Notes: generated by a model not told the origin, from the letters alone. Positions 25,154 through 33,876 are shown, counted from the first letter of the stretch. The stretch is DNA of 50,284 nucleotides from Leptospirales bacterium (GCA_019694685.1 JAIBBM010000030.1:1-50284); one strand, 5' to 3'. Translations and numbers: made by a program.

Positions 25154-26404
25154 ATGCGTGCTTTTCTGTTCGTTCTCGCCTTCTATTCTACCTTCTCGGG
25201 TCTGTTTGCGGAGACTCGCAAGCATCCGAGCAAACCCATCGGATCGATTCATCCAGGTGTGGTTCATCGCGGCAATCTTCCGGAACAAACGGTTCGGATT
25301 TCCGGGCTAAAGGCTGTGATGCTCGGTGGGAATGTGGATGGAATTGAGGGCGCGACCACGGTGAGCTATCGCGGATATCTCAAGCGTGTGGCTGCAGTTC
25401 TTCGCGCTCGCGGAGTGCAGGTGACAGAGATTTACAGTCCAACAAAAAAGGAAACGATCGCGGCCGCGATTTCCGGGGCACATTTTATTTTTTACGCAGG
25501 TCATGGAATCGGATCGAGCGAACCACCTCGTTATCAAGGAGACATCACTCCCGCCGGAATGCTGGTCGTAGACGAAGTATGGAGCAACGCGGAGGACGTA
25601 GCACAATGGAAGCCCGCCCCAGGAGCGATTGTATTCTTTCTGGGCGCTTGTTTTACAGCCGGAAATTCAGGCGATGATATTGGAAAGATTCAGGACGCGG
25701 AAGCAAAGCGCAGGATCGGAGTGTATTCTGCTCCATTCTTTCTACGCAACCGCTTTGGCGCCTACTATGCAGCGTGGTCAGATTCAGCGGCCCAGGATGT
25801 GATGGCTGAACTGTTTGCTGGCCGCACTCTCGGACAGGCATACGATCCAGACGGAAACATGTCAGGAGTATTTAAGTCTCAGCATCCGAATGTGTCGAGC
25901 AGCGAATTGTGGTATCATCGGTCCAACTACGATAACCGTGGTTATGCGTTTGACTATGCATTTGTTGGGAAGCCGGGCATGACTCTGGAGCAGTTGTTCA
26001 AGGATACGTCGCAAACTACAACAACCACAACAACGACTCCGACCACGAATGAAAACAAGATTGATCCAGAAGAAGCGAAGCGCAAAGGTACAGAACTCAT
26101 TCGCGCCATCTACGATGGTCAGGACGCAAGCGCGATTCGCCTGATCAACGAAGGGGCGGATACAAATGTTCGATACAGTCAGTGGACGCCCTTGATGCTT
26201 GCAGTGTACTACGATCGCCCTTCTGTAGTGCGCGCACTCATTTCTGTTCGCGCAGATTTAAATGCGATGATGGATACGTGGACCGCTCTTTCTCTGTCGG
26301 ACGCGTATGGAAGAACTGAGATTTCAGGTTTGCTTCGCGCAGCCGGTGCAAAGACTGAGCGCGCGATGCCAGGAACTCGTCCACTGGCGCCACCCAGACG
26401 TTGA
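25154..26404 (+). CDS. Secreted caspase-fold (C14/CHAT-like) protein with C-terminal ankyrin repeats
   Basis: 416 residues. ATG 25154 starts a signal peptide (MRAFLFVLAFYSTFSGLFA). Residues 45-290 form a caspase-like domain: a first strand LKAVMLGGN, catalytic His117 in FYAGHG and catalytic Cys166 in FFLGACFTAG, spaced as in caspase/CHAT peptidases. A Thr-rich linker (nine Thr near residue 305) leads to two or three ankyrin repeats (about 320-400; TPLMLAVYYDRPSVVRALISVRADLN, in part). Expected location is periplasm or outside the cell. Substrate unknown. Convergent with the TPM gene; an 8-bp-stem hairpin lies at the end. Confidence 0.82.
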   Translation: MRAFLFVLAFYSTFSGLFAETRKHPSKPIGSIHPGVVHRGNLPEQTVRISGLKAVMLGGNVDGIEGATTVSYRGYLKRVAAVLRARGVQVTEIYSPTKKETIAAAISGAHFIFYAGHGIGSSEPPRYQGDITPAGMLVVDEVWSNAEDVAQWKPAPGAIVFFLGACFTAGNSGDDIGKIQDAEAKRRIGVYSAPFFLRNRFGAYYAAWSDSAAQDVMAELFAGRTLGQAYDPDGNMSGVFKSQHPNVSSSELWYHRSNYDNRGYAFDYAFVGKPGMTLEQLFKDTSQTTTTTTTTPTTNENKIDPEEAKRKGTELIRAIYDGQDASAIRLINEGADTNVRYSQWTPLMLAVYYDRPSVVRALISVRADLNAMMDTWTALSLSDAYGRTEISGLLRAAGAKTERAMPGTRPLAPPRR

Positions 26405-26410
26405 ATGTGA

Positions 26411-26437
26411 ATCGGGCATCTTCACCAGCTGCCCGAT
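26411..26437. terminator. Inverted repeat between convergent genes
   Basis: ATCGGGCA (26411-26418) pairs perfectly with TGCCCGAT (26430-26437) over an 11-base loop, spanning the end of the TPM gene and the bases after the caspase-fold gene. No T-run on either side, so termination would be weak. Confidence 0.4.
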
Positions 26438-27399
26438 GCTCCTCCGCCCCCAAAGCTTCCACCGCTTCCGCTGTAACTGGAACGCGAAGAACTGCTTGAG
26501 CTAGAGCTAGAGCTAGAACGGTAGCTGCTTGAACTGGAACTGGATCTGTAACTGCTGTTAGTTGGTCTGTATGTAGAGCTGCGGCTGGATGTTCCGCTGA
26601 ACCATCCAGAAGATGAAGAAGAGGCGCCTGTGGAGGAGCGAAAACGGTTGAGAAATAAGTAATAGACGAGAGAGTAGACAGCGGCGGAAATTAAGCCGGA
26701 AAAAAAGAACGCCTGCACGCGCAGACTCCAGAACAGAATCCAGGCAAGCCAGATGCCGAGCGGGATCACTAGCCCTTTCAAATCACGCTTCCAGATAAAC
26801 AAAATCACGCCGAGTAGAAGCAACGCTGGTCGCAGCCAGAATCCGCCGTGAATCAAGACCGCAAGCATCCATTCTGTATTCGACATGCGCGGAATTGCTT
26901 TTTCTTTTTGCGCTGGCGGCAAAGACTCCGTTTTGATCAGCGAAATGATTCGATCGAGTCCGTCGCTGATGCCCTCATAGAATTTTCCTTCGCGGAGGCG
27001 CGGCACAATCGTCATGTCTATGATTTGTTTCGCGTATGCATCCGGAATGGCACCTTCCAGTCCGTAGCCCACTTCTATGCGCAGTTTACGATCCTGTTTG
27101 GCTACAACCAGCAGCACTCCATCGTCTACACCCTTCCTGCCGATTTTCCATGCAGTGGCCAGCCGGATCGAATACTGTTCTATGTTTTCCGCGGATGTGG
27201 TCGGAACAATTGCAATGGCGATCTGGCTTCCCTTTTCCTTTTCCAGGCCGAGAATCCTGTTTTCCAGGTTTGAGATTTGCTCCTTCGAAAGAGTGCCCGT
27301 AAGATCTGTTACGGGCGTTTTCAGCTCCGGAAGAGGTTCTGCGTGCAGAGAAATTGCAGCTAAAAACAGGAGGAAGAAACGCACGAGCATTGGAGGCAT
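26422..27399 (-). CDS. TPM-domain membrane protein with Ser/Gly-rich tail
   Basis: 325 residues. The ORF is longer upstream, but ATG 27399 gives the signal peptide (LVRFFLLFLAAISLHA). The TPM domain (about 25-165) has the family blocks VTDLTGTLS, GSQIAIAIVPTT, GVDDGVLLVVAKQDRKLRIEVGYGLEG (in part) and IPDAYAKQIID. Three hydrophobic helices follow (about 190-265). The end is a Ser-rich stretch closing with SFGGGGASGSW, the conserved signature of this group. Members act in photosystem repair or as phosphatases in plants; in bacteria the role is unclear. Confidence 0.88.
   Translation of the reverse strand: MPPMLVRFFLLFLAAISLHAEPLPELKTPVTDLTGTLSKEQISNLENRILGLEKEKGSQIAIAIVPTTSAENIEQYSIRLATAWKIGRKGVDDGVLLVVAKQDRKLRIEVGYGLEGAIPDAYAKQIIDMTIVPRLREGKFYEGISDGLDRIISLIKTESLPPAQKEKAIPRMSNTEWMLAVLIHGGFWLRPALLLLGVILFIWKRDLKGLVIPLGIWLAWILFWSLRVQAFFFSGLISAAVYSLVYYLFLNRFRSSTGASSSSSGWFSGTSSRSSTYRPTNSSYRSSSSSSSYRSSSSSSSSSSSRSSYSGSGGSFGGGGASGSW
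26485..26600. repeat. Low-complexity serine-codon repeat in the TPM gene
   Basis: The part of the TPM gene encoding its tail has tandem GAGCTA units (about 26497-26517) and repeated related hexamers reading as Ser and Arg/Tyr. Such short tandem repeats can change length by slippage without breaking the frame, since units are six bases. Confidence 0.55.
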
Positions 27400-27473
27400 A
27401 TTGAGAACAGCCTGTCCATCATTTCGCAGGTTTCTGCTTGCACTCCAGGGGCGGCCCTTTTCCCTCCTGAAAC

Positions 27474-28724
27474 ATGGCTGTATTCGAACCGGTTCTGACA
27501 AAGCACATCTACGAATCCGGGTCCGAGACAATGGATCATTATCTGGCACGGGGCGGTTACGGCACTGCGCGTGAATGGATTGGAAAAGAGCCGGCTGAGA
27601 TTCAAAAGATTGTAAACGACTCAGGTCTTCGCGGACGTGGTGGGGCTGGATTTCCAACTGGAAGAAAGTGGAGCTTACTTGCGCGTGGCACAGACAAGCC
27701 GGTTTACCTCGCAGTCAATGGAGACGAATCAGAGCCCGGGACTTTCAAGGATAGATATCTCCTGGAAAGGGATCCACATCAAGTGCTCGAAGGAATTATT
27801 CTAACGTCATACGCCATTGGTTCGCATCATGCGTTTCTCTACATGCGCGGAGAATTTATCAAGGGCTATGAAATGATGCGTCAGGCTCTGGAAGACGCTA
27901 AGAAGAAAGGATACATTGGAAGCAATATCTTTGGAAAAGGATACGATCTAAAAGTCACGCTGGTTCGTGGTGCGGGTGCTTACATTTGTGGAGAAGAAAC
28001 GGGAATGCTCACTTCCATTGAAGGGAATCGCGGGTATCCAAAAGTGAAGCCGCCGTTTCCTGCTGTGGCTGGTTTGTTTGGATGCCCTACCATCATCAAC
28101 AATGTTGAAACTATTTGTGATGTGGTTCACGTTGTGAAAAACGGAGCCGCGTGGCACAGGCAATGGGGAACGGAACAGAGCCCAGGGTTCAAGCTCTTTT
28201 GTGTGTCCGGTCACGTGAACAAACCAGGACTCCAGGAAGTGCCTCTGGGAACACCACTGACAGAAGTAATTGCGAATGCAGGCGGAGTGCTGCCGGGGAA
28301 GAAAATCAAAGCTGTGATTCCTGGTGGATCGAGTACTCCGCTTCTAACCGGAGACAAGATCGAAAAAGCAAACATGGACTATGAAAGCATTGCAGCGCTT
28401 GGATCATTCCTTGGATCAGGAGCGATCACGGTTCTGGGCGATGACGTGGATATGGTCCGGTCCGTTTTCAATTTGATGCGATTCTATCATCACGAATCCT
28501 GCGGACAGTGTACTCCATGCAGAGAAGGAACAGGCTGGCTGGAAAAACTGGTTCATCGTGTATATGCTGGTCATGCGCAAAAGTCAGACCTCGATTTGAT
28601 CAACGACGTGTGCAACAATATGCGTGGGAGAACCATCTGCGCTCTTTCTGACGCCGCAGTCATGCCTATGACCAGTTATCTCAAAGAGTTTCGTGCGGAG
28701 TTTGAAGCACGCATTCCTACGTAA
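27474..28724 (+). CDS. nuoF: NADH-quinone oxidoreductase subunit F (51 kDa, NADH/FMN/4Fe-4S)
   Basis: Complex I subunit that oxidises NADH through FMN. Blocks in order: GLRGRGGAGFPTGRKW (51-66, FMN/NADH loop), GDESEPGTFKDR (about 84-95), GAGAYICGEETG (about 165-176), the long INNVET motif, and the [4Fe-4S] ligands C343, C346, C349 (CGQCTPC) and C389 (TICAL). 416 residues is normal. All catalytic features are intact. It has no nuo neighbours; nuoE is at 898. The upstream TPM gene is divergent and only 74 bases away. Confidence 0.96.
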   Translation: MAVFEPVLTKHIYESGSETMDHYLARGGYGTAREWIGKEPAEIQKIVNDSGLRGRGGAGFPTGRKWSLLARGTDKPVYLAVNGDESEPGTFKDRYLLERDPHQVLEGIILTSYAIGSHHAFLYMRGEFIKGYEMMRQALEDAKKKGYIGSNIFGKGYDLKVTLVRGAGAYICGEETGMLTSIEGNRGYPKVKPPFPAVAGLFGCPTIINNVETICDVVHVVKNGAAWHRQWGTEQSPGFKLFCVSGHVNKPGLQEVPLGTPLTEVIANAGGVLPGKKIKAVIPGGSSTPLLTGDKIEKANMDYESIAALGSFLGSGAITVLGDDVDMVRSVFNLMRFYHHESCGQCTPCREGTGWLEKLVHRVYAGHAQKSDLDLINDVCNNMRGRTICALSDAAVMPMTSYLKEFRAEFEARIPT

Positions 28725-28734
28725 GGGCTGCGCG

Positions 28735-29073
28735 CTAGATGGACTTCCAGAATTCCGTCTGATCCCGTGTAACGTTCAGTCCACCTGGAGCAGACTCCAC
28801 TGTAATCTGCCCCTCCGGTAGCAAAAGGGCTATTGGCCCTTCATTCCAGTTGCCGCGTACGTCATGCTCTTCTGTGTAATAGAGCTGATCATCACCTGCA
28901 GAGGCAAAAATAGAACGAAGCTTGCCGCGAATGTCTGTCCCCACCTGTGTCAAAAGAAGCATGAGTGTCACCGTCTGGCCGGATTCGGTCATGTGCGTGA
29001 AACGATATCTTCCGCTCACATCGTGCATGAACAATTCTCCCCGGCCTTCAGTCCTGGACAATTGATTTTTCAC
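28735..29073 (-). CDS. Small protein of unknown function
   Basis: 112 residues, soluble, predicted beta-rich (YRFTHM..., VTLMLLLTQVG, GQITVESA). No recognised domain, signal or membrane segment. The GTG start at 29073 overlaps the end of the hslO reading frame as GTGA, which matches the 4-base overlaps elsewhere in this gene cluster; an ATG at 29028 (MHDVSGRYRF) is the alternative. Last gene of the long minus-strand run. Convergent with nuoF; ten bases between stops. Confidence 0.6.
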   Translation of the reverse strand: MKNQLSRTEGRGELFMHDVSGRYRFTHMTESGQTVTLMLLLTQVGTDIRGKLRSIFASAGDDQLYYTEEHDVRGNWNEGPIALLLPEGQITVESAPGGLNVTRDQTEFWKSI

Positions 29074-29956
29074 TTCCCGTGGCCGAATAACGTTCCAATC
29101 TGCTCCGGGCGAAATTCGTATCGTTCGCGACAGAACTCACAAAATACTTCCACCAGTCCATGTTCTTTGATGATTTCCTGAACCGCTTCTTCGCCTAGAG
29201 AAAGCAACATATTGGATACCCTGTCCAAAGATCGCAGTAGAATTGAAATTCCCCGGCACCTAGAGTGCGAAATGGAGATTTACTTAGAATTCCATCTTTG
29301 TAATCTATCTCTCGACCCAGATCCGGCCATGCAGCACCGAGCCAGCCAAGTGCATGATCCGTATCCGTCGCAGAAGCCCCGGGCAAAGCCTGGATCATGC
29401 AACCTGAGATTCTTTCTGGTTCAGAGTCTGGCCCAAAGATCGTTTGTATTTTCACGAATGCCTGAACCTGATCCGAGCGAGTGAGATAGTCCTCAAGATT
29501 CTTCGCGATGGGGGCAAGGCGCATTTCTACGCTCGATGTGTATATATTGCTATCTGAGAACCAGCGACTGACCTTTACGAATCCCGGCCCTTTTCCTTCC
29601 TCGAGGGAGCCATTCCATTGTGCCTGAGGAACTCCAGCGTGTGCGCGAACGCGTCCTTCAATGGATGCAAAAGCAATGATTCTTTGTGCAGGTCCGGTTC
29701 CTTCTAGATGAAGGCATGTTTTAATGGCGTCTGATTTGGATCCCGCACACTCAAGAAAGAACGCACCGAGCATTGCTTCTCCAAACAGGCATGTCATCTG
29801 ATTGGATGCAGAATGTCTGCGGCCTGCTTCTATTGCTGCCGGCGTAATGGACCCGAGCACAAGTCGATAATTCCAGGCAGGAAGAAGTCCGCGTACGAAA
29901 TAATTCTGGGAGGGATCGAACACGTGCCTTTGTAATGCGCCACCCTCCCGATTCAA
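29070..29956 (-). pseudogene. hslO: Hsp33 redox chaperone, frameshifted at the zinc site
   Basis: Hsp33 is a redox-activated holdase whose C-terminus binds zinc by CxC and CxxC. The first frame (29956 to a stop at 29195) carries the N-terminal domain: CLFGEAMLGAFFL, HLEGTGPAQRIIAFAS, then ISGCMIQALPGA. It reaches FQFYCDL, where CxC is expected, then runs out of frame. The missing part lies in another frame from about 29225 to 29070: DRVSNMLLSLGEEAVQEI, then EVFCEFCRERYEF and a TGA stop. The change fits loss of four bases (or gain of one) that also removes the second Cys of CxC. It could be a real mutation, a programmed shift or a sequence error. The start is uncertain: TTG 29956, no good alternative. 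Confidence 0.85.
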
Positions 29957-29970
29957 TCAAGAATTGATTT

Positions 29971-31041
29971 CTAGATTCGCGCGGCTTCCAAATAAAAGAG
30001 GGAAGGTTCTGGAAGTGTGGCACCGGCATCCACTAGATAGTGAAAACCGTGGAATTCGCGTACGCTCAAGCCCCTGAAAGCATCTCCCAGTCTGTCTCGC
30101 GCATCCAGACCAAGTAGAAAGTATTCTGCGTCGTCCCGGTCATTCGCAATTTCGCGCACGAGCGCTCTTAGAATTTGTGGATCATTATTCTTCGTATTTA
30201 CAGTATGCAGGTAGGAATAAGGCAGAATAGAACCAGGTTCGGGAAGAGAGATTCCCCCCTTGAGTTTCATCCATGCGTTGTAAAGAGGCCTTGCAAGATT
30301 CAATCCGCGTCCGTAGGCGCAAATCCTGGTTTTCTTAAACGACTTCTGGTTCCAGACTCCCGTCATTCCCACCGGTGATCCATTTCTATATGCTATGTAG
30401 TACTGATCAAAAGAAAGATCTCTGAAATAAGGTGAACTAAATTCAAAGTCATAACAGGGATAGAACTGTTTCTGTCTGCCGGCCTCTTCGCACAACGATT
30501 TCATGAGGCCTAAATCTGCCATTTGTGCTTTCCGAATGGAAATACTGGCGTCATATTTCATTTTTGAAGCTGCGTTTCCCGGGATCGCTCGCGTAACATA
30601 TGCGCCAAATGGAACATACGTCGGAAGCCCCGCTCTACTTCCGGTGAGAGAATTGATTGCTTCTTGATTGTCAGCCACGATGATGGTTTGCGCATAACGT
30701 CCAGCCAGGACTTCTTCCTTGACGAATTTGTATCCTCTCGCAAGCAAAGTGCCGCTTCGATATTCGTCTCGAATTCTGAGGTCGCAAAAGTACGGAATCC
30801 ATTCTGGTTTTCCGTTGAGGTAAACACGGCGTTCTCCCACGCTGAAGCTTCCTGTGAGGCAGTGCTTCTCATGGTCTACGCCAACGAAGACACGCGGCTT
30901 TTCGTTTTGAACGCGCGCGCCAGCAAAGTAGTCCGGGTCTCTTTCCAGTGAAAGTGCCAGAGATCCGCCCATCGGGATGCGAAAGATTTCGCAGATTTCC
31001 GAATTGTCTTCCGGTTTTGCTTCTCTAAACTCAAATCTCAT
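29971..31041 (-). CDS. GNAT-like acetyl/acyltransferase
   Basis: 356 residues from ATG 31041 (GTG 31056 is possible). The N-terminal half resembles a GNAT domain: an early RFEFREAKPEDNSEI, a central YFCDLRIRDEYRSGTLLARG (about 83-102) where the acetyl-CoA-binding R/QxxGxG/A motif would lie, and TIIVADNQEAINS. The second half (about 160-350) repeats a GNAT-like pattern starting ISIRKAQMADLGLM, suggesting two tandem domains. Substrate unknown. Overlaps the end of the GH3 gene by 11 bases, so it belongs to the oxidase/ligase operon. Confidence 0.7.
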   Translation of the reverse strand: MRFEFREAKPEDNSEICEIFRIPMGGSLALSLERDPDYFAGARVQNEKPRVFVGVDHEKHCLTGSFSVGERRVYLNGKPEWIPYFCDLRIRDEYRSGTLLARGYKFVKEEVLAGRYAQTIIVADNQEAINSLTGSRAGLPTYVPFGAYVTRAIPGNAASKMKYDASISIRKAQMADLGLMKSLCEEAGRQKQFYPCYDFEFSSPYFRDLSFDQYYIAYRNGSPVGMTGVWNQKSFKKTRICAYGRGLNLARPLYNAWMKLKGGISLPEPGSILPYSYLHTVNTKNNDPQILRALVREIANDRDDAEYFLLGLDARDRLGDAFRGLSVREFHGFHYLVDAGATLPEPSLFYLEAARI

Positions 31042-32566
31042 CTGGATGTGCTTCACTTGTGAACGCGGGCCATTTCCAAGTTCCTTCTCTTTTCGCCTGT
31101 GCCGCCAGCTTCTTTTGCATTTTTTCTAACGCGTCGCGACCCAGAAAGCGTACACGCAAGTTTCGCAGCTGGCCGGTCTGGATGGCAAGGGTGTAGTAGG
31201 GGTTTTGCTCGAGAATTTCCGTGGCAGCCTGCGTTGCTGCACTCGCTACGGATGGCGCGTTTTCAGGGACGCTCTCCACAAAAAGAAGTAATTCGTATCC
31301 GGCCGCTCCCATCTTCGCGCCAGGGTCTGCGTGGCGCAAAAAAATTCCGCAAATTCCATGGCAGACCTTGAGCGCCCGATGAATCGCCGCGAGGCCAGCT
31401 TCTTCGGAGATCTTTTCTCCCACAAGATCTGAAAATTCATTTCTAGCTTTGAAACGAATCGTAGGCACACGACGCATGAATCCAGTGACAGTCACTATAT
31501 CGCCTGTTGCATATCGAATCAGCCCGCCTCCTGTAGTGAGTATGACTTCGTATGATTCACCGGCCTGGAGTTCATCCAGACGAAAAATGCCGCGTTCATT
31601 CTTGAATTCAAAAAAGTGAGAACGATAGGCGATCACCGGATCCATGTCATGCAGAATCGGGATCGATGTGATTCCCTCTGTAGCCAGAAGTCCTTTTCCT
31701 TGCACAGGAATATTGCCGGTGATGGAGCGAACCTGCGGCACAAATGCAGCCGCGGAAGCATCTGTCCACATGCTGATCATTTTTAGATTGGGCCATATTT
31801 CATCCCAGGTTTCAAATCGTGCCGGAACAGATGATGGTTTCTTCAAATCTGCCCACATCTCTCGTAGACGCGCATCGAGAGATATGAGGAAGGTTGGACT
31901 CCACACAGACACCATGCTCAGGGTCTTTGCTGCAATCAGCTGTTCAAGGGTCTTTCGAAAGAAATCCTCCGGCGAGCGGAAAGAAGCGGGCCTTCCCGTG
32001 AGCGCATAACGTAGCAAAATGCGCGTGGCAGCTCCCAGATAGTCCTCGTCGTTTGCGCCGATAGGAATTCCTCTGGCGGTCAACTTCCTCGCCTTTAAAG
32101 TGGGCGAGAGAGAAAAATACAGGGGCCCCTGGAAGATCGACTTGTCCTGCGCATAGAGTGCATTCATCCACACCCCAATGGCTATGTCCATTTCCCGTCG
32201 GAGTTCGCGCGTATATGGGATGAGCTTGGGCCGCACGGAGCCTGATGTTTCTTCAAAGAAGTCGGGCGTCTTTGCGCAGAGGATGTGTGCTGTTTCTGCC
32301 TCGTCGGCAAGCCAGGGTTCGTATTCTGTCGCACTTCGAATCGGCACCTGTCGCAGCGCGCCTAAGAGTCTTTCGGGCGTGGAGGTTTCATCCAGATCAC
32401 CCAGGTGATGTTCGCTCGCAAATTTCGTCGAACGCATGAGTCGAAAGATTCGCCCCAGATTTTTTGTCTGATCTTTCATTGGATCCGCTGCGTGCGCGGA
32501 GAATCGGGAATATTCAGCATGCCCCGAGGCCAGCCAGAGTCTGAGTGTCGCACCGGCTAAATTCAA
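31031..32566 (-). CDS. GH3-family acyl-acid amido synthetase
   Basis: GH3 enzymes, best known from plants, adenylate a carboxylic acid with ATP and join it to an amino acid. The 511-residue protein shows the ANL-type blocks: TSGSVRPKLIPYTRELRRE (in part, the phosphate loop), ATEGITSIPI, YEVILTTGGGLIRYATGDIV (GxxRYxxGD, catalytic Asp) and a C-terminal domain with FKARNEFSDLVGEKISEE. TTG start at 32566 overlaps the upstream stop as TTGA; the first ATG 29 residues in (MKDQTKN) would break that coupling. It probably conjugates a lipid or aromatic acid made by the neighbouring oxygenases, by inference. Confidence 0.85.
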   Translation of the reverse strand: MNLAGATLRLWLASGHAEYSRFSAHAADPMKDQTKNLGRIFRLMRSTKFASEHHLGDLDETSTPERLLGALRQVPIRSATEYEPWLADEAETAHILCAKTPDFFEETSGSVRPKLIPYTRELRREMDIAIGVWMNALYAQDKSIFQGPLYFSLSPTLKARKLTARGIPIGANDEDYLGAATRILLRYALTGRPASFRSPEDFFRKTLEQLIAAKTLSMVSVWSPTFLISLDARLREMWADLKKPSSVPARFETWDEIWPNLKMISMWTDASAAAFVPQVRSITGNIPVQGKGLLATEGITSIPILHDMDPVIAYRSHFFEFKNERGIFRLDELQAGESYEVILTTGGGLIRYATGDIVTVTGFMRRVPTIRFKARNEFSDLVGEKISEEAGLAAIHRALKVCHGICGIFLRHADPGAKMGAAGYELLLFVESVPENAPSVASAATQAATEILEQNPYYTLAIQTGQLRNLRVRFLGRDALEKMQKKLAAQAKREGTWKWPAFTSEAHPDEI

Positions 32567-33288
32567 ACTGCCGCCTGAATTACGTTAGACGACATTCCTC
32601 GAACCAGCCACCTTTTGGCGATCCCTTTCAGGTTCGATGGAGAAAGCTCTGTAATACATACGAGTTCATTTCCCCGCACAAAGCCAGGATTTCGCTCGCG
32701 AAAGAATCGAATGTACGCATTTGTTTCCCTGAAGAGAGTAGCGGCAATGAGTTCCGGCCTGAGCTCTCCTCTGCTTTCGGGAAACACAAGGAGGCCTTGT
32801 TCCTGGTCATAGTATTGTGGAAACATAAGCATGGATTCTGTTTTTGCGATCGCGGCCAGATCTTCGTTCTGCGAGTTCGGATCCGGAAAGAATTTCCTGG
32901 TGAACAAAGGTAGATACAGATACGTTCTGTGGCCCTTTGAAATTAGAAACCAGTAGAGAGGCTTCGTGCTTGTTGCCAGAAAACTTCCAGCAGCATTGCA
33001 GAAACCTCTCACAAGTTCCTGTGAACCCCAGTGTTTGGGCGTGATGATTGTGTCTCCCGAGAAAAGGACGTTGTAATCTGGATGCCTTGTGCGCAGTGCA
33101 ATGGTTGTGAAACCCTGGATGATGTTTGCGTGGTCCATGAGCAATCCAACAAAGTCCTTTGAACCCAGGTCTTCGTAGAATATCTCGCGGCTTACACTGG
33201 AATAGTTTTCCTCCAGCAGCTGGAACATCCTTTCCGATTCCTGATGCGAAATGGATGCTCTTTTACGCAGGCAGAAGCTGAGACTCAC
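32563..33288 (-). CDS. Probable N-acyltransferase-like protein
   Basis: 241 residues, soluble. Pattern suggests the acyl-CoA N-acyltransferase (GNAT) fold, with a mid-protein NVLFSGDTIITPKHWGSQEL (about 83-102) in the place of motif A, then WFLISKGHRTYLYLPL. Not close enough to name. GTG start at 33288 overlaps the upstream stop (GTGA), and its own stop overlaps the GH3 start (TTGA), so it is locked into the operon and may hand an acyl group to or from the GH3 enzyme. Function unproven. Confidence 0.6.
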   Translation of the reverse strand: MSLSFCLRKRASISHQESERMFQLLEENYSSVSREIFYEDLGSKDFVGLLMDHANIIQGFTTIALRTRHPDYNVLFSGDTIITPKHWGSQELVRGFCNAAGSFLATSTKPLYWFLISKGHRTYLYLPLFTRKFFPDPNSQNEDLAAIAKTESMLMFPQYYDQEQGLLVFPESRGELRPELIAATLFRETNAYIRFFRERNPGFVRGNELVCITELSPSNLKGIAKRWLVRGMSSNVIQAAV

Positions 33289-33863
33289 AAGCCAATCCTG
33301 GCCTGAATCAACGGATACTCCAGCACAAAAACCAGCGTCCAGAAAGCCATATACTGCGGGGCGAAAATAAGCAACGTCAGGCGATTAGTCCGCTTGTCTG
33401 TTTCCGGTACGAAGTAAACACCTTGAGCCGGGCCCGAGGTTGAGATACGAAATCGGTGAACGAAATACATTTCAGTGATCAGGCTAAGAATGGTAAGTAA
33501 GATGATCAGTGCATGGACCGGGGGCAGAGACCGCGTGGTTAGCAGAGTAATGCAGATCCCAATCTGCAAAGAATCGTGCGCAATCCCATACTCCGTTTTC
33601 CATCGGATGGTCCCGTAGCAAAGATACAATTCAACGACGCCTCGCAAGATCATGCTCACTGCCAGGAGCTGAAAACAAATGCGCAACTCGCCGGGGGCGG
33701 TGAAGGATAGAATGGATGGTAGTAGAATCCAGAGTGTGATTGCGAAAATCAGCCAGAAGGATTTGACCATGGAGATTGGTCCACCCACTGCTTTACCCGA
33801 TTTCTGCTTCAGGTAGAACAGAGGAGCTGCAGCCTGGAATATTAGAAGCATCGCGGCCATCAT
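33285..33863 (-). CDS. Small multi-pass membrane protein of unknown function
   Basis: 192 residues with about five hydrophobic segments (near 5-20, 35-55, 65-80, 105-130, 165-185). No recognised family. ATG 33863 has GAGGA about seven bases upstream. It lies 13 bases after the second Rieske gene and overlaps the acyltransferase-like gene. A membrane scaffold or transporter for the pathway is a guess only. Confidence 0.6.
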   Translation of the reverse strand: MMAAMLLIFQAAAPLFYLKQKSGKAVGGPISMVKSFWLIFAITLWILLPSILSFTAPGELRICFQLLAVSMILRGVVELYLCYGTIRWKTEYGIAHDSLQIGICITLLTTRSLPPVHALIILLTILSLITEMYFVHRFRISTSGPAQGVYFVPETDKRTNRLTLLIFAPQYMAFWTLVFVLEYPLIQARIGL

Positions 33864-33876
33864 AGCGCATTCCTCT

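Noticed and set aside
27400..27657. 86-residue upstream extension of the TPM protein
   Set aside because: It is antisense to the start of nuoF, very basic and lies before a clear signal peptide.
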